A stretch of DNA of 64,000 bases, from assembly GCF_016219575.1 (NCBI RefSeq), contig NZ_JACRMG010000003.1, positions 58,372 through 122,371 on the forward strand, in the 5' to 3' direction. The notes beneath the pieces were generated by a model. That model saw only the letters and a program-made list of their open reading frames with translations. It ran no database searches and had not been told where the DNA came from. The position numbers and the translations under genes are program-made. This stretch comes from Bradyrhizobium sp. (GTDB lineage Bacteria; Pseudomonadota; Alphaproteobacteria; Rhizobiales; Xanthobacteraceae). Shown piece after piece: positions 53,801-63,606 of this stretch. Every line of letters starts with the position of its first letter. The stretch's first letter is position 1.

Positions 53801-54166
53801 CAGCGCCTTTGCCTTGGCTTTGTCGCCGAACAATTCCAGCGCAGCCGGCGAGGGCCCGACGAAGATGATGCCTTCCTCGGCGCAGCGCCGGGCGAGCCCG
53901 ACGTTCTCGCTGAGGAAACCATAGCCGGGATGGAGTGCATCGCAGCCGGTCGCCTTGGCCGCCGCGATGACAGCATCGATGTCGAGATAGGCCCGCGCGC
54001 CCCGGCCCGGGATTTCGCAGGCTTCGTCCGCGGTGCGCACATGCAGCGAGGAGGCATCGTCCGCGGGATGGATCGCGACCGAGGCAAGGCCGGCCTCCCC
54101 CGCGGCGCGCGCGATGCGGATGGCGATCTCGCCGCGATTGGCGATCAACAGCTTCTTGAATGACAT
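50867..54166 (-). CDS. Single-chain biotin-dependent acyl-CoA carboxylase (BC-BCCP-CT fusion)
   Basis: 1099 aa. Biotin carboxylase covers residues 1-445 (FKKLLIANRGEIAIRIARAA; ATP loop GGGGRGMR; RDCSIQRR equivalent WERECTIQRRHQKLIE). The biotin carrier sits near 500-560 with the biotinyl Lys in LESMKMEHLV (about 529). The carboxyltransferase covers about 600-1095 (GYCFAGNAAMLGCCDVIIA; PIVSLCDTPGFMVGPEAEK). It carboxylates an acyl-CoA with ATP and bicarbonate. Two-subunit PCC/MCC/ACC split these domains; single-chain relatives are known as long-chain acyl-CoA carboxylases. Substrate unknown. Last gene of a seven-gene operon, 13 bases after the DppC-like permease. Confidence 0.93.
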   Translation of the reverse strand: MSFKKLLIANRGEIAIRIARAAGEAGLASVAIHPADDASSLHVRTADEACEIPGRGARAYLDIDAVIAAAKATGCDALHPGYGFLSENVGLARRCAEEGIIFVGPSPAALELFGDKAKAKALAKGCGVPVIEGTEGPTSLEDARAFQAGHGAVVIKAIAGGGGRGMRVVDDPSRLDEAYARCQSEAMAAFGSGEVYVERLIRRARHIEVQIVGDRHGAISHLWERECTIQRRHQKLIEVAPSPSLSEALRARIIEAAKQLAAAAQYDNLGTFEFLVDDEAKGNQDPFAFIEANPRLQVEHTVTEEVLGIDLVRAQLAVAGGATLGSLGLAQPYVPKPRGYAMQLRVNMETMDETGATQPTGGTLTMFDLPSGPGVRVDTFGYSGYRTSAAFDSLLAKVIVHSTGAAWRDVVQKASRTLREFRIGGVATNIPFLAAILAHPDFAANRITTGFIDTHVADLVGAAENVETLLVEEAHSATGPVEAAPSAAGPAGSAPVPAPLQGTVVSIDVTEGDLVRPGQQIAVLESMKMEHLVNAPHGGKVTRIASGAGTTLMQGEAILFLEPVELDEHDVVEETEVDLDHIRADLAELNARHAITRDENRPGAVERRRKTNQRTTRENIAQLVDPGSFVEYGSLAIAAQRRRRKVEDLIQNTPADGLISGVATVNADKFGPEAARCMVIAYDYTVLAGTQGHMNHKKIDRMLTLTEQWRLPLVFYGEGGGGRPGDTDRLGMTGLDGPSFVQFARLSGLVPVLGVVSGYCFAGNAAMLGCCDVIIATKNASIGMGGPAMIEGGGLGVYHPAEVGPVSFQSPNGVVDILVEDEEEATAVAQKYLSYFQGAVKDWKAADQRLLRRAIPENRLRVYDIRTVIDLLADEGSVLEIRRDFGVGMITAFIRIEGKPFGLIANNPKHLGGAIDAPAGDKAARFMQLCDAFDIPIVSLCDTPGFMVGPEAEKTAIVRHVARMFVTGASLTVPLFGIVLRKGYGLGAQSMIGGGFHASFFTVAWPTGEFGGMGLEGYVRLGFRKEMEAIADPVERENYYKAKVAELYANGKAVSIASVLEIDEVIDPADTRHWIMSGLRSVPKTEPRTQRKRPCVDAW

Positions 54167-54179
54167 CGACAGTTCCGTC

Positions 54180-55064
54180 TCAACGATCCTTCATCGTGGG
54201 ATCGAGCACGATGCGCAGGGATTCCCCGAGCGCATTGAATGCCAGCGAGACCACCAGAATAGCAAGCCCCGGCGCGTACATCTGCTCCGGCGCGATCTCC
54301 ATGTACCGATAGGCCCGGGCCAGCATCGCCCCCCAGCTCGGGTTGGGCGGCTGGATGCCGAGCCCCAGAAAGCTGAGGCTGGCCTCCGCCAGCAGCGCGG
54401 CGGCGAGCAGCAGCGTCACCTGGACGATGACCGGCGGCAACGAGTTCGGCAGCACATGCCGCCACAGGATATGCCAGGCCGGAGCGCCGAAGCATTTGGA
54501 GGCATCGACATAAAGCTCCTGCCGCACGATCAGGGTGCGCGCCCGCACGATCCGCGCCAGCGCCGGGAACATCACGATACCGACGGCGATCATGCCATTG
54601 GTGAGTCCGATGCCGAGCGCGCCGGTCACCGCGATGGCGAGCACGATGGCCGGAAAGGACAGGAAGGTGTCGATCACCCGGCTGATGACGTCGTCGGTCC
54701 AGCCGCCGAAGAAGCCGGCGACGAGTCCCACCGGCAGGCCGATCGCGACCGCGACGCTGACGGCGAGCAGGCTGGCATAGACTGTGGCCGGCGCGCCGTA
54801 GACCAGGCGGCTGAAGATGTCGCGACCAAGATCGTCGGTGCCGAGCAGGTGCCCCGCCCCCGGCGGGGCCAGCATGTTGTTGACGTCCTGCGCGGTCGGC
54901 GCATAGGGCGCGATCCAGGGCGCGCCGATCGCGACGATGACCAGCACTAGCAGCACGAGCAGCGCCAGCGCCGCCCGCAGGTCGCCCGCCAGCCAGCGGA
55001 AGAAGCGCTGCAGCCGGGTCGGCCGGGCAAGAACGCGCGGAGCCGTGAGCGCCATGTCCGTCAT
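54180..55064 (-). CDS. Dipeptide-type ABC transporter permease (DppC-like)
   Basis: 294 aa. After a basic N-terminal tail there is a membrane segment (ALALLVLLVLVIVAIGAPWIAPY), then HLLGTDDLGRDIFSRLVYGA, the ATPase-contact loop KCFGAPAWHILWRHVLPNS and ASLSFLGLGIQPPNPSWGAML. The ATG at 55064 overlaps the DppB stop (ATGA); the carboxylase gene follows 13 bases on. The frame runs open further upstream to 55481, but that part is antisense-free read-through of the DppB gene. Confidence 0.93.
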   Translation of the reverse strand: MTDMALTAPRVLARPTRLQRFFRWLAGDLRAALALLVLLVLVIVAIGAPWIAPYAPTAQDVNNMLAPPGAGHLLGTDDLGRDIFSRLVYGAPATVYASLLAVSVAVAIGLPVGLVAGFFGGWTDDVISRVIDTFLSFPAIVLAIAVTGALGIGLTNGMIAVGIVMFPALARIVRARTLIVRQELYVDASKCFGAPAWHILWRHVLPNSLPPVIVQVTLLLAAALLAEASLSFLGLGIQPPNPSWGAMLARAYRYMEIAPEQMYAPGLAILVVSLAFNALGESLRIVLDPTMKDR

Positions 55065-56017
55065 TGCTCGATCCTCGGATCGACCGCGGCGCACAGGAGG
55101 TCGGCGATCAGGTTGACCAGGATGACGACGATCACCATGGCGAACACGACGCCCTGCACGATCGGGAAATCGCGCTGGATGGCGCCGCGCACGATCAGGC
55201 TGCCCATGCCGGGAATGGCGAACACCGCCTCGATGACGACGGTGGCCGCCAGCATGCGGTTCACCAGCACGCTGATGATGGTGAAGAGATTGACCGCGAC
55301 ATTCTTCAGCCCGTGCTGCCAAAGGATGCGGTTCATCGACAGCCCCTTGGCGTGCAGCGTGCGGACATATTGCGACGACAACACCTCCAGCAGCGAACCC
55401 CGCAACTGCCGCGCCACCTCGGCCATGCCGTAGGCGGCAATCGCAATGCCCGGAAGCAGCGCATGCCGGATCGCCTCCCATGGCGAGACCGCGAAGGATT
55501 TTGCGCCCGTGGCAGGCAACCAGTTCAGCTTCAGCGAGATCTCGGCGACCAGGATCATCGCGAGCCAGAAGCCGGGAATTGCGACGCCGAGCGAGGCGAT
55601 GGCACTGACGATCTTGTCCACCCAGCCGTTCGGCTTGATGGCCGCGACGACGCCCATCGGAATGCCCGTCACCAGCGCGAGGATCAGCGCAATGACCACG
55701 ATCAGCAGCGTATTGGGAAAGGCGCGGCCGATGGAGTTCGCGACCTTCTCCCCCGTCAGCAGCGATTGCGAGAGATCGCCTTGCGCTGCCTTGGTGAGCC
55801 AGGAGCCGTATTGCACCAGGAACGGCCGGTCGAGGCCGTAGAGCTTCCTGATTTCGGTGATACGCGCGTCGGTGGCGTTGTCGCCGGCCAGCGTCACGGC
55901 GATGTCGCCGGGCACGAGTTTCAGCAGCGCGAACACCATGAAGGTCGCAAGCAGGATGACCGGCAACGCCTGCAGCAGGCGGCCGCCGATCACCCGTGCC
56001 GGACTGCGTCGCGCCAT
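55061..56017 (-). CDS. Dipeptide-type ABC transporter permease (DppB-like)
   Basis: 318 aa. VIGGRLLQALPVILLATFMVF at the N-terminus, KLVPGDIAVTLAGDNAT, GDLSQSLLTGEKV, the loop RTLHAKGLSMNRILWQHGLKN and the C-terminal DLLCAAVDPRIEQ identify DppB. Start four bases after the binding-protein stop. Works with the DppC-like protein encoded next. Confidence 0.93.
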   Translation of the reverse strand: MARRSPARVIGGRLLQALPVILLATFMVFALLKLVPGDIAVTLAGDNATDARITEIRKLYGLDRPFLVQYGSWLTKAAQGDLSQSLLTGEKVANSIGRAFPNTLLIVVIALILALVTGIPMGVVAAIKPNGWVDKIVSAIASLGVAIPGFWLAMILVAEISLKLNWLPATGAKSFAVSPWEAIRHALLPGIAIAAYGMAEVARQLRGSLLEVLSSQYVRTLHAKGLSMNRILWQHGLKNVAVNLFTIISVLVNRMLAATVVIEAVFAIPGMGSLIVRGAIQRDFPIVQGVVFAMVIVVILVNLIADLLCAAVDPRIEQ

Positions 56018-56021
56018 CCCT

Positions 56022-57569
56022 TCAGCTTTCCAGCCAGACGTCGTCGTATTTCGGCTTTCCGAGCAGGTTTGGCTTATAGCCCTGCACCTTCTTGTTCATC
56101 GCAACCAGCTCGAACTGGAAGGCGAGCGGCGCCACGAAGGCGTTTTCCATCACCAGCCGCTGCACGGTCGCAAACGCCTTGCGGCGCAGCTCGATATCTT
56201 CCGAGGCGCGCGACTCCTTGATCGCCGCCTCCAGTTCCGCCGGCACCGGCGCACGGCCGGCATTGAAATAGGCGTCCTTGGTGTACATCAGCGAATAGGT
56301 CAGGCTCGGATCGGGCCGTCCTGTCCATGCGGCGAGCAGACCCGAGGCGCGCTTCTCCGCGCCGAAGAAGGCGGCGGAAGCTTCCGCGATCGGCGCGTTC
56401 TTGAACGTCACGTTCATCCCGCCCTTGCGGAACATCTCGATCAGGATTTCCTGGCGCTGCACCGAATCCTGGTCGGGATAGCCGACGAGATCGATCGCAA
56501 GCCCGTCCTTGTGGCCGGCTTCGGCCAACAGCTTCTTCGACATGTCCGGGTTATGCGGATAGAGCCCGGCGACCGACTTGTCATAGGCCCAATGCGCCTT
56601 CGGCAGGTTCATGTAGGCGGGCTCTGCAAGGCCGGCGAGCGCGGCCTTCACAAAGGCCTCGCGGTCGATCGCGAAATTGAAGGCCTTGCGCACCCTGATG
56701 TCGTCGAACGGCGGCTTGGCCCAGTTCAGGAAGATCTGGAACACGTACAGCGTCGGCCCGTTCGCCAGCTTGATGCTGCTGGCACGCTCCAGAATCGCCT
56801 TCTGGCGCGGCGGCAGCTGATACATCAGGTCGTTCTGCCCCGCCGTCACCGAACGCGCGCCGGTCGCGAGTTCCGGGATGATCGACATCTCGATGCCATC
56901 GGGGTACGGCCGGTTCGGCTTCCAGTATTTTTCGTTGCGCTTGACGACGATCTTCTCGCCGTCGGCCCAGCTCACGAAGGTGTAGGCGCCGGCGCCGACC
57001 GGCGTGCGCGCCACGTTGCCGGTGCTGCTGGCCTTGATCGCGGCCGGCGACACCATCATGCCGGCGCGGTCGGACAGGATGCCCGGCAGCGCGGCGTCGG
57101 GGTTCTTCAGCTTCAAGGTAACCTGCATGGGGCCGGTCACTTCCACCGTGTCCACGGAGGCGAGATCGGCCTTGATGTTCGACTTTGTATCGCTCTTGTT
57201 GCGCTCGAAATTGAACTTGACCGCCTCTGCATCGAGCGGCGTGCCGTCGTGGAAGGTGACGCCCGGGCGGATATTGAGCACGAAGGTCGTGGCATCGCTG
57301 AACTTCCAGCTCTCGGCGAGGCCCGGCTTCGGCTTCAGCGTCTCGAATTCCCATTCGGTCAGCGTGTCGTACATCGTGAACAGGAAGGCGTGATCGGAGC
57401 CGGCGCCGCCGGTGGCGGGATCGAGGCTCGAGGGGTTTGCAGGCGCCGAGATGCGCAAGATGCCGCCGCGCTTCGGCGCGCCCTGCGCTATGGCCTTGCC
57501 GCCGAGCGCCACGCCGGCCGCCGCCCCAGTCATCAGCGCCATCAGTTCGCGTCGCGTTGTCCCTGTCAT
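56022..57569 (-). CDS. Periplasmic substrate-binding protein, peptide family 5
   Basis: 515 aa. The N-terminus MTGTTRRELMALMTGAAAGV has twin arginines, suggesting Tat export. Mature part starts GGILRISAPANPSSLDPATG; family block LNIRPGVTFHDGTPLDAEAV. ATG at 57569 follows GAGGGAGAG. It lies 26 bases after the OppF-like ATPase gene and four before DppB. Family 5 proteins bind ligands from oligopeptides to glutathione, opines and plant acids; the CoA-transferase and carboxylase in the same operon favour an organic acid or amide (inference). Confidence 0.92.
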   Translation of the reverse strand: MTGTTRRELMALMTGAAAGVALGGKAIAQGAPKRGGILRISAPANPSSLDPATGGAGSDHAFLFTMYDTLTEWEFETLKPKPGLAESWKFSDATTFVLNIRPGVTFHDGTPLDAEAVKFNFERNKSDTKSNIKADLASVDTVEVTGPMQVTLKLKNPDAALPGILSDRAGMMVSPAAIKASSTGNVARTPVGAGAYTFVSWADGEKIVVKRNEKYWKPNRPYPDGIEMSIIPELATGARSVTAGQNDLMYQLPPRQKAILERASSIKLANGPTLYVFQIFLNWAKPPFDDIRVRKAFNFAIDREAFVKAALAGLAEPAYMNLPKAHWAYDKSVAGLYPHNPDMSKKLLAEAGHKDGLAIDLVGYPDQDSVQRQEILIEMFRKGGMNVTFKNAPIAEASAAFFGAEKRASGLLAAWTGRPDPSLTYSLMYTKDAYFNAGRAPVPAELEAAIKESRASEDIELRRKAFATVQRLVMENAFVAPLAFQFELVAMNKKVQGYKPNLLGKPKYDDVWLES

Positions 57570-57595
57570 GGTTCTCTCTCCCTCGGGCAGATGGT

Positions 57596-58581
57596 TCAAT
57601 TCGGTGAAAAGTTCGGGCGATCGGCGAAGTGGCAGGCGACCCAATGGCCGGGCACCAGCTCGCGCCAGTCTGGCACCCGGCTGGCGCAGACGTCTTGCGC
57701 GTAGCGGCAACGGGTGCGGAAACGGCAGCCGGACGGCGGATCGATCGGGCTCGGGATTTCGCCCTCCAGCACGATCCGCTCGCCGCCGCGCATCGACGAC
57801 GGCAGTGGCCGCGGCTCGGCCGACAGCAGCGCTTGCGTGTAGGGATGCAGTGGCCGCTCGGACACGCTTTCGGTGGGCCCGAGCTCGACGAAGCGGCCGA
57901 GATACATCACCGCGACGCGCTCGCTGATATGCGAGACCACGGCCAGATCATGGGTGATGAAGACGTAAGTCAATCCCAGCTCGCGCTGCAGATCGGCAAA
58001 CAGGTTGAGCACGTCGCCGCGGATCGACATGTCGAGCGCCGCCACCACCTCGTCGCAGACGATCAGCTTGGGACGCAGGGTCAGCGCGCGGGCGATCACC
58101 ACGCGCTGCTTCTGCCCGCCGGAAAGCTGGTGCGGATAGCGCTCGCCGATTTCCTGCGGCAGGCCGACCCGGTCCATCGCCTCGCGCGCCCGCGCCAGCC
58201 GTTCCGCCCTGGTCCCCTGGCCCGCCAGCTCCAGCGGCTCCAGCACCGACGACAGGATGGTCATGCGCGGATTCAGCGCTGCGTTGGGGTCCTGGAAGAT
58301 GATCTGGTAGTCGCGGCGATGGTTCTGGAACTGCTTGCGCGGCAGCGCCAGTGGATCGATGCCGTCGTGCAGGATGGCGCCCGCACTCGGCTTCAGGAGA
58401 AATACCAGCGCGCGCCCGATCGTGGTCTTGCCCGATCCGGACTCGCCGATGATGCCAAAGGTCTCGCCGCGGCGGACATCGAAATCGACGCCATCGACCG
58501 CCTTCACCGTGGCGCGGCGGTCGGTGGTCTGGAAGCGCACCTGGAGGTCGCGCACCGAGACGATGGAATGTGCATCTGCCG

Positions 58582-58585
<4 letters not shown>
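57596..58585 (-). CDS. Oligopeptide/dipeptide-type ABC transporter ATPase (OppF/DppF-like)
   Basis: 329 aa. Walker A GESGSGKTTIGRALVFL near residue 47, FQDPNAALNPRMTI, signature QLSGGQKQRVVIARAL, Walker B LIVCDEVVAALDMSIRG, where the usual DEPVSALD reads DEVVAALD. C-terminal cysteines CRFRTRCRYAQDVC as in Opp ATPases. ATG at 58585 overlaps the OppD stop. Confidence 0.92.
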
Positions 58586-59651
<1,066 letters not shown>

Positions 59652-59652
<1 letters not shown>

Positions 59653-62090
59653 CAGCCCGCCGCCCGCTTCTTCTCTTTCACAAGCTCTTCCTCCATCAGC
59701 ATCTCGGTTCCGATGATAGCCTCGCGCGCGAGCTCCTCGATCTCGGCTTCCGACAGACCGAGCACGCCGGCAAGAACTTCGCGATTGTGCTCGCCGAGCG
59801 TCGGCGGCGCGCTGCGGATCGCAAGCGCCCTTTCGCCCTCGCGGAACGGCAGCGACGGCTGCGGATGTTTTCCGATGAAGGCGCGGTCGATCCCCTGGAT
59901 GAAGCCGCGCGCTGCGAGATGCGGATCCCCGAGCAGGTCGATGGGCAGGCGCGCCACGCCGGATGCGACGCCTGCGGCCTGCAAGGCGGCCATCGCCTCG
60001 TCGGCTGCGCGCGTCGAAGTCCATTGCGTGATGGCCGCTTCGATCTCGCCTTCGATCTTCCGCCGGCCTGCGGCCGTCTTCAGCGTCGCGTCGCCGGCCC
60101 AATCGGTGCGGCCGAGCAAGCCTGCGAGCTTCGGCCACATCGCATCGTCGGACGCTGCGACCACAATCCAGCTGTCGTCTCCGGCACAGCGGAAGCAGCC
60201 ATGCGGCACGAAGTCCGGATGACGGCTGCCGTATCGCGCCGGCGCCTTGCCGTCGATGGAATGCGCGACGATCCAGGGCGCGGCAAACGGCATCATGCAT
60301 TCGATCTGCGCGAGATCGATGAACTGGCCCTTGCCCGTCAGCTTTGCGTTGATCAGCGCCGTGAGCACCGCGGCGCAGCCGTTCAGGCCGCCGACGGCGT
60401 CGCCGAATGCCGTATGGCTCATCACAGGCGGGCCGCCTGCGTCACCGACCACGCCCGGCAGCCCCGAGCCCTGCTCCAGCGTCGAGCCATAGGCGCGACA
60501 GTCGCGATGCAGGCTGCCGGCGCCGAACGCCGACATCGACATCATCACCAGCTTCGGGTTGAGCTTGCTCACGATGTCGTAGCCGAGCCCGAGCTTCGGC
60601 AACACCTCGACCGAATAATTGTCGACGACGAGGTCGGCATCGGCGACCAGGCGCTGCGCCAGATTGAGGCCCCGATCCGTCGTCAGGTCCAGCGTGATGC
60701 CGCGCTTGTTGCGGTTCATGATGCAGTAGCGCACCGTCTTCTCGTACTGTTTCTCCAGCACATAGGCCGGACGGCGGTCGACGCCGCGCCACCAGTCCGG
60801 ATACTGGATCGCCTCGATCTTGATGACGTCGGCGCCAAGATCGGCCAGCGTGCGCGTGCAGACGGGTCCCGCCCAGCCCATTGAAAAATCGATCACGCGA
60901 ATGCCCGCGAGCGGTAGACCGCCCGCAGCACCTTCGACCGGCGCCGCCGCACGCGCGACCGGCGAACTCGCAAGACCCGCCTGCGCCTCACCGATGGCTG
61001 GCACCTTGCCGCCTCGCCGTGGCGGCGTGCCGGTCAGCCGCTGCATCGATCCTGCGGAAAATCCGTGCTCCCCGCCGATCTCGACCGGCACGATGGCGCC
61101 GCGCGCCCGCTTCTCCTCGTCTGCAATCAGGTCGGCAATCTCGGGCACCGGCACGATCGGAATCTTCCGCCGCAATCCCTCGGTGAACCATTCCTGCGCC
61201 GTGCGCTGTTTGAGCCGCGGCATGATCTTGCCCTCGATCATCTCGACATGCTGCAGCCGGTCGACGCCGAGGAACAGCGCCGGGTCGTCGCGCAGGTCGA
61301 GCAGGCCCAGCATCTCGCAGAAGGCGCGCCACTGCGCGGGCGTCACCGTGGTGACGCCGAGCCAGCCTTGCCTGGTCTCGTAGATGCCGACCGGAAAGGT
61401 CGGCCAGAAGCGATTGATGCCGATCCGCCGCATGATGTCACCGCGCAGGAACGACTCGAACATGATGTATTCGGTCACCGCGATGCTGGCTTCGAACATG
61501 CTCAGATGACTGGTGCGCCCGCGCCCGTCGCGCATCCGGCCCAGCACGGAAGAGGCCGCCGCGATGAACCCCCAGAGGCCGCCGAGGATGCCGGTCTGGA
61601 AGTCCGGCGCGTGCATCGGCGGGCCCTCTTCCGGGCCGACCAGCTTCACGAGCCCGGTCAAGGCGCGGATCGTCGAGTCCGTCGCGGCGAATTTTGCGTA
61701 AGGCCCGTCATGGCCGAACCAGCTCGTCTCGACGTGGATGAGGCCGGGATTGCCGGCCTTCAGCGCGGCCAGGTCGATCGCTGGGCAATCCGCCGCATCG
61801 ATGTCGCGGCCGTCGATCAGGATGTCGCAGGCCGCAACCATCTCGGCGAGGCGCGACGATGCAGCCGCATCGCGCGCATCGAGCGCGACGCTCGATTTGT
61901 TGAAATTGAGGAACGCGAACCAGGCGCTCTGCCCCTTCGGCGTCAGCGGCGCGGCGCGGCGGAGCGGATCGCCGGAGAGCGGTTCGACCTTCTGCACCTC
62001 GGCGCCGAAATCCGCAAACAGCCGCGCGCAGTAACTTGCGGCCGGCGAGCTTCCGATCTCGACAACTCGCAGGTGCGACAACGCTCCCAT
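59652..62090 (-). CDS. Fused two-domain family III CoA-transferase (CaiB/BaiF-CaiB/BaiF)
   Basis: 812 aa, twice the usual length: two CoA-transferase units in one chain (about 1-380 and 390-812). N-terminal unit: LRVVEIGSSPAASYCARLFADFG, GAEVQKVEPLSGDP, candidate catalytic Asp in HAPDFQTGILGG. C-terminal unit: GIRVIDFSMGWAGPVCTRTLADLG, GADVIKIEAIQYPDWW, NRNKRGITLDL, candidate Asp in HTAFGDAVGG, then TGKGQFIDLAQIE. Family III enzymes normally work as interlocked dimers, so the fusion may mimic a heterodimer. ATG at 62090 follows GAGGAG. First gene of the seven-gene transporter-carboxylase operon. Confidence 0.9.
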
Positions 62091-62234
62091 CACGTCTCCT
62101 CGTTGCCGAAGCGACCGGAACAGATTTTCACGCCGGTTCGGTTTGTTGTTGGCAACCATCAAACCTTGACGGCGATGCGATGCAAGCGGAATTTTGTTCC
62201 GGCTCGCGGAATTAGCATTCACGCAAATCCCGCA

Positions 62235-62250
62235 TGCACGCGGGCGTGCA
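62235..62250. promoter_or_regulatory. Palindrome TGCACGC-GG-GCGTGCA in divergent control region
   Basis: A perfect 7+2+7 palindrome in the 242-base gap between the fused CoA-transferase (start 62090) and the enolase-superfamily gene (start 62333). Three copies of GCGGAATT occur in the same gap (62186, 62206 and 62277; the first two 20 bases apart). These look like operator sites for an unknown regulator; no regulator gene is adjacent. Confidence 0.45.
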
Positions 62251-62332
62251 ACGCACGCGGCGAGCGCAGTTGTGGAGCGGAATTCAACCGTCTATGGATT
62301 GGAAAACACGCGCAAACGACCGGGCAGGAAAC

Positions 62333-63547
62333 ATGACCAAGAAGGCAACCGTCAAAAGCGTCGAAACCCTTTCCTGCGATGCCGGCTGGCGCAACTACCA
62401 CTTCGTCAAGATCGTCACCGACGACGGCATCGTCGGCTGGAGCGAGTTCGACGAGGGCTTTGGTGCGCCGGGCGTGACCGCTGCGATCGAGCGGCTGTCG
62501 GCGCGCGTGGTCGGCAAGAACGCGTTTCAGCACGAGCGCATCTATGCCGAGCTGTTTTCCGCGACGCGCCCGGCCGCCGGCGGCGTGGTCGCGCTGGCTC
62601 TGGGCGCGATCGAGAACGCACTGCTCGATGTGAAAGCGAAAGCGCTCGGCGTGCCCTGCTACGAACTGCTCGGCGGCAAGATCCGCGACCGCGTGCGGGT
62701 GTACTGGTCGCATTGCGCGACCTGGCGCATCAATCACCCCGACTGGTACAAGCCGCCGATCACGGGCCTCGGCGGCGTGAAGGCGATCGGCCGCGAGGTG
62801 CGAGAGAAGGGATTCACGGCGCTCAAGACCAACATCTTCGTCTATACCGACGGCAAGCCGATGGGCTGGCGGCCCGGTTTCGGCTCGCCGTTCGAGCCGG
62901 AGATCAATGTCGACCGCGCGGTGCTGCGCAATCTCTGCATGCACCTCGAAGCTATCAGAGACGGCGCCGGCCCCGACGTCGACCTGCTGCTCGATCTCAA
63001 CTTCAATGCCAAGACCGAAGGTTACCTGAAGATCCTGCGCGCCATCGAAGAGATGGACATGTTCTGGGTCGAAATCGACACCTTCAATCCCGAAGCGCTC
63101 GGCTACATCCGCCGCCAGAGCAGGCATCCGATCTCATCCTGCGAGACGCTGTTGGGCCTGCGCGAGTTCCTGCCCTATTTCCGCGAGCAGGCGATGGACG
63201 TCGCCATCATCGACACGCCATGGAACGGGGTGTGGCAGTCGATGAAGATCGCCGCCGCCGCCGAGCATTTCGAGGTCAACGTCGCCCCGCATAATTTCTA
63301 CGGCCATCTCTGCAGCATGATGAACGCGCATTTCAGCGCCGCGGTGCCGAATTTGCGCATCATGGAGACGGATATCGACCGGCTCGCCTGGGATCACGAG
63401 CTGTTCACGCATGTGCCCGAATACGTCGATGGCCACATGATCATCCCGGATCGCCCGGGCTGGGGCACAGAGCCCAACGAAGAAGGTCTGCGCGCGCATC
63501 CGGCGAAGAACAAGGGCGGGTTGTTGAATTACGGGCAGAAAAAGTAG
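62333..63547 (+). CDS. Enolase-superfamily acid-sugar dehydratase-like protein (mandelate racemase/MLE family)
   Basis: 404 aa. Metal ligands are in place: Asp in LLLDLNFNAK (near 222), Glu in WVEIDTFNP (near 246) and Glu in SSCETLLGL (near 270). The second-barrel-strand base motif is ALKTNIF, K-x-N rather than the K-x-K of mandelate racemase, as in some acid-sugar dehydratases; the C-terminal acid/base is His in VAPHNFYGHL (near 319). It probably removes water from a sugar acid or related hydroxyacid. ATG at 62333 follows AGGAA; the frame opens earlier at 62234. Divergent from the carboxylase operon. Confidence 0.9.
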   Translation: MTKKATVKSVETLSCDAGWRNYHFVKIVTDDGIVGWSEFDEGFGAPGVTAAIERLSARVVGKNAFQHERIYAELFSATRPAAGGVVALALGAIENALLDVKAKALGVPCYELLGGKIRDRVRVYWSHCATWRINHPDWYKPPITGLGGVKAIGREVREKGFTALKTNIFVYTDGKPMGWRPGFGSPFEPEINVDRAVLRNLCMHLEAIRDGAGPDVDLLLDLNFNAKTEGYLKILRAIEEMDMFWVEIDTFNPEALGYIRRQSRHPISSCETLLGLREFLPYFREQAMDVAIIDTPWNGVWQSMKIAAAAEHFEVNVAPHNFYGHLCSMMNAHFSAAVPNLRIMETDIDRLAWDHELFTHVPEYVDGHMIIPDRPGWGTEPNEEGLRAHPAKNKGGLLNYGQKK

Positions 63548-63606
63548 CAGCGACCAACGAGGCCGCTCGATCTGCCGCTGCACGGATGCTTACCTTCTCC
63601 CCTTGT

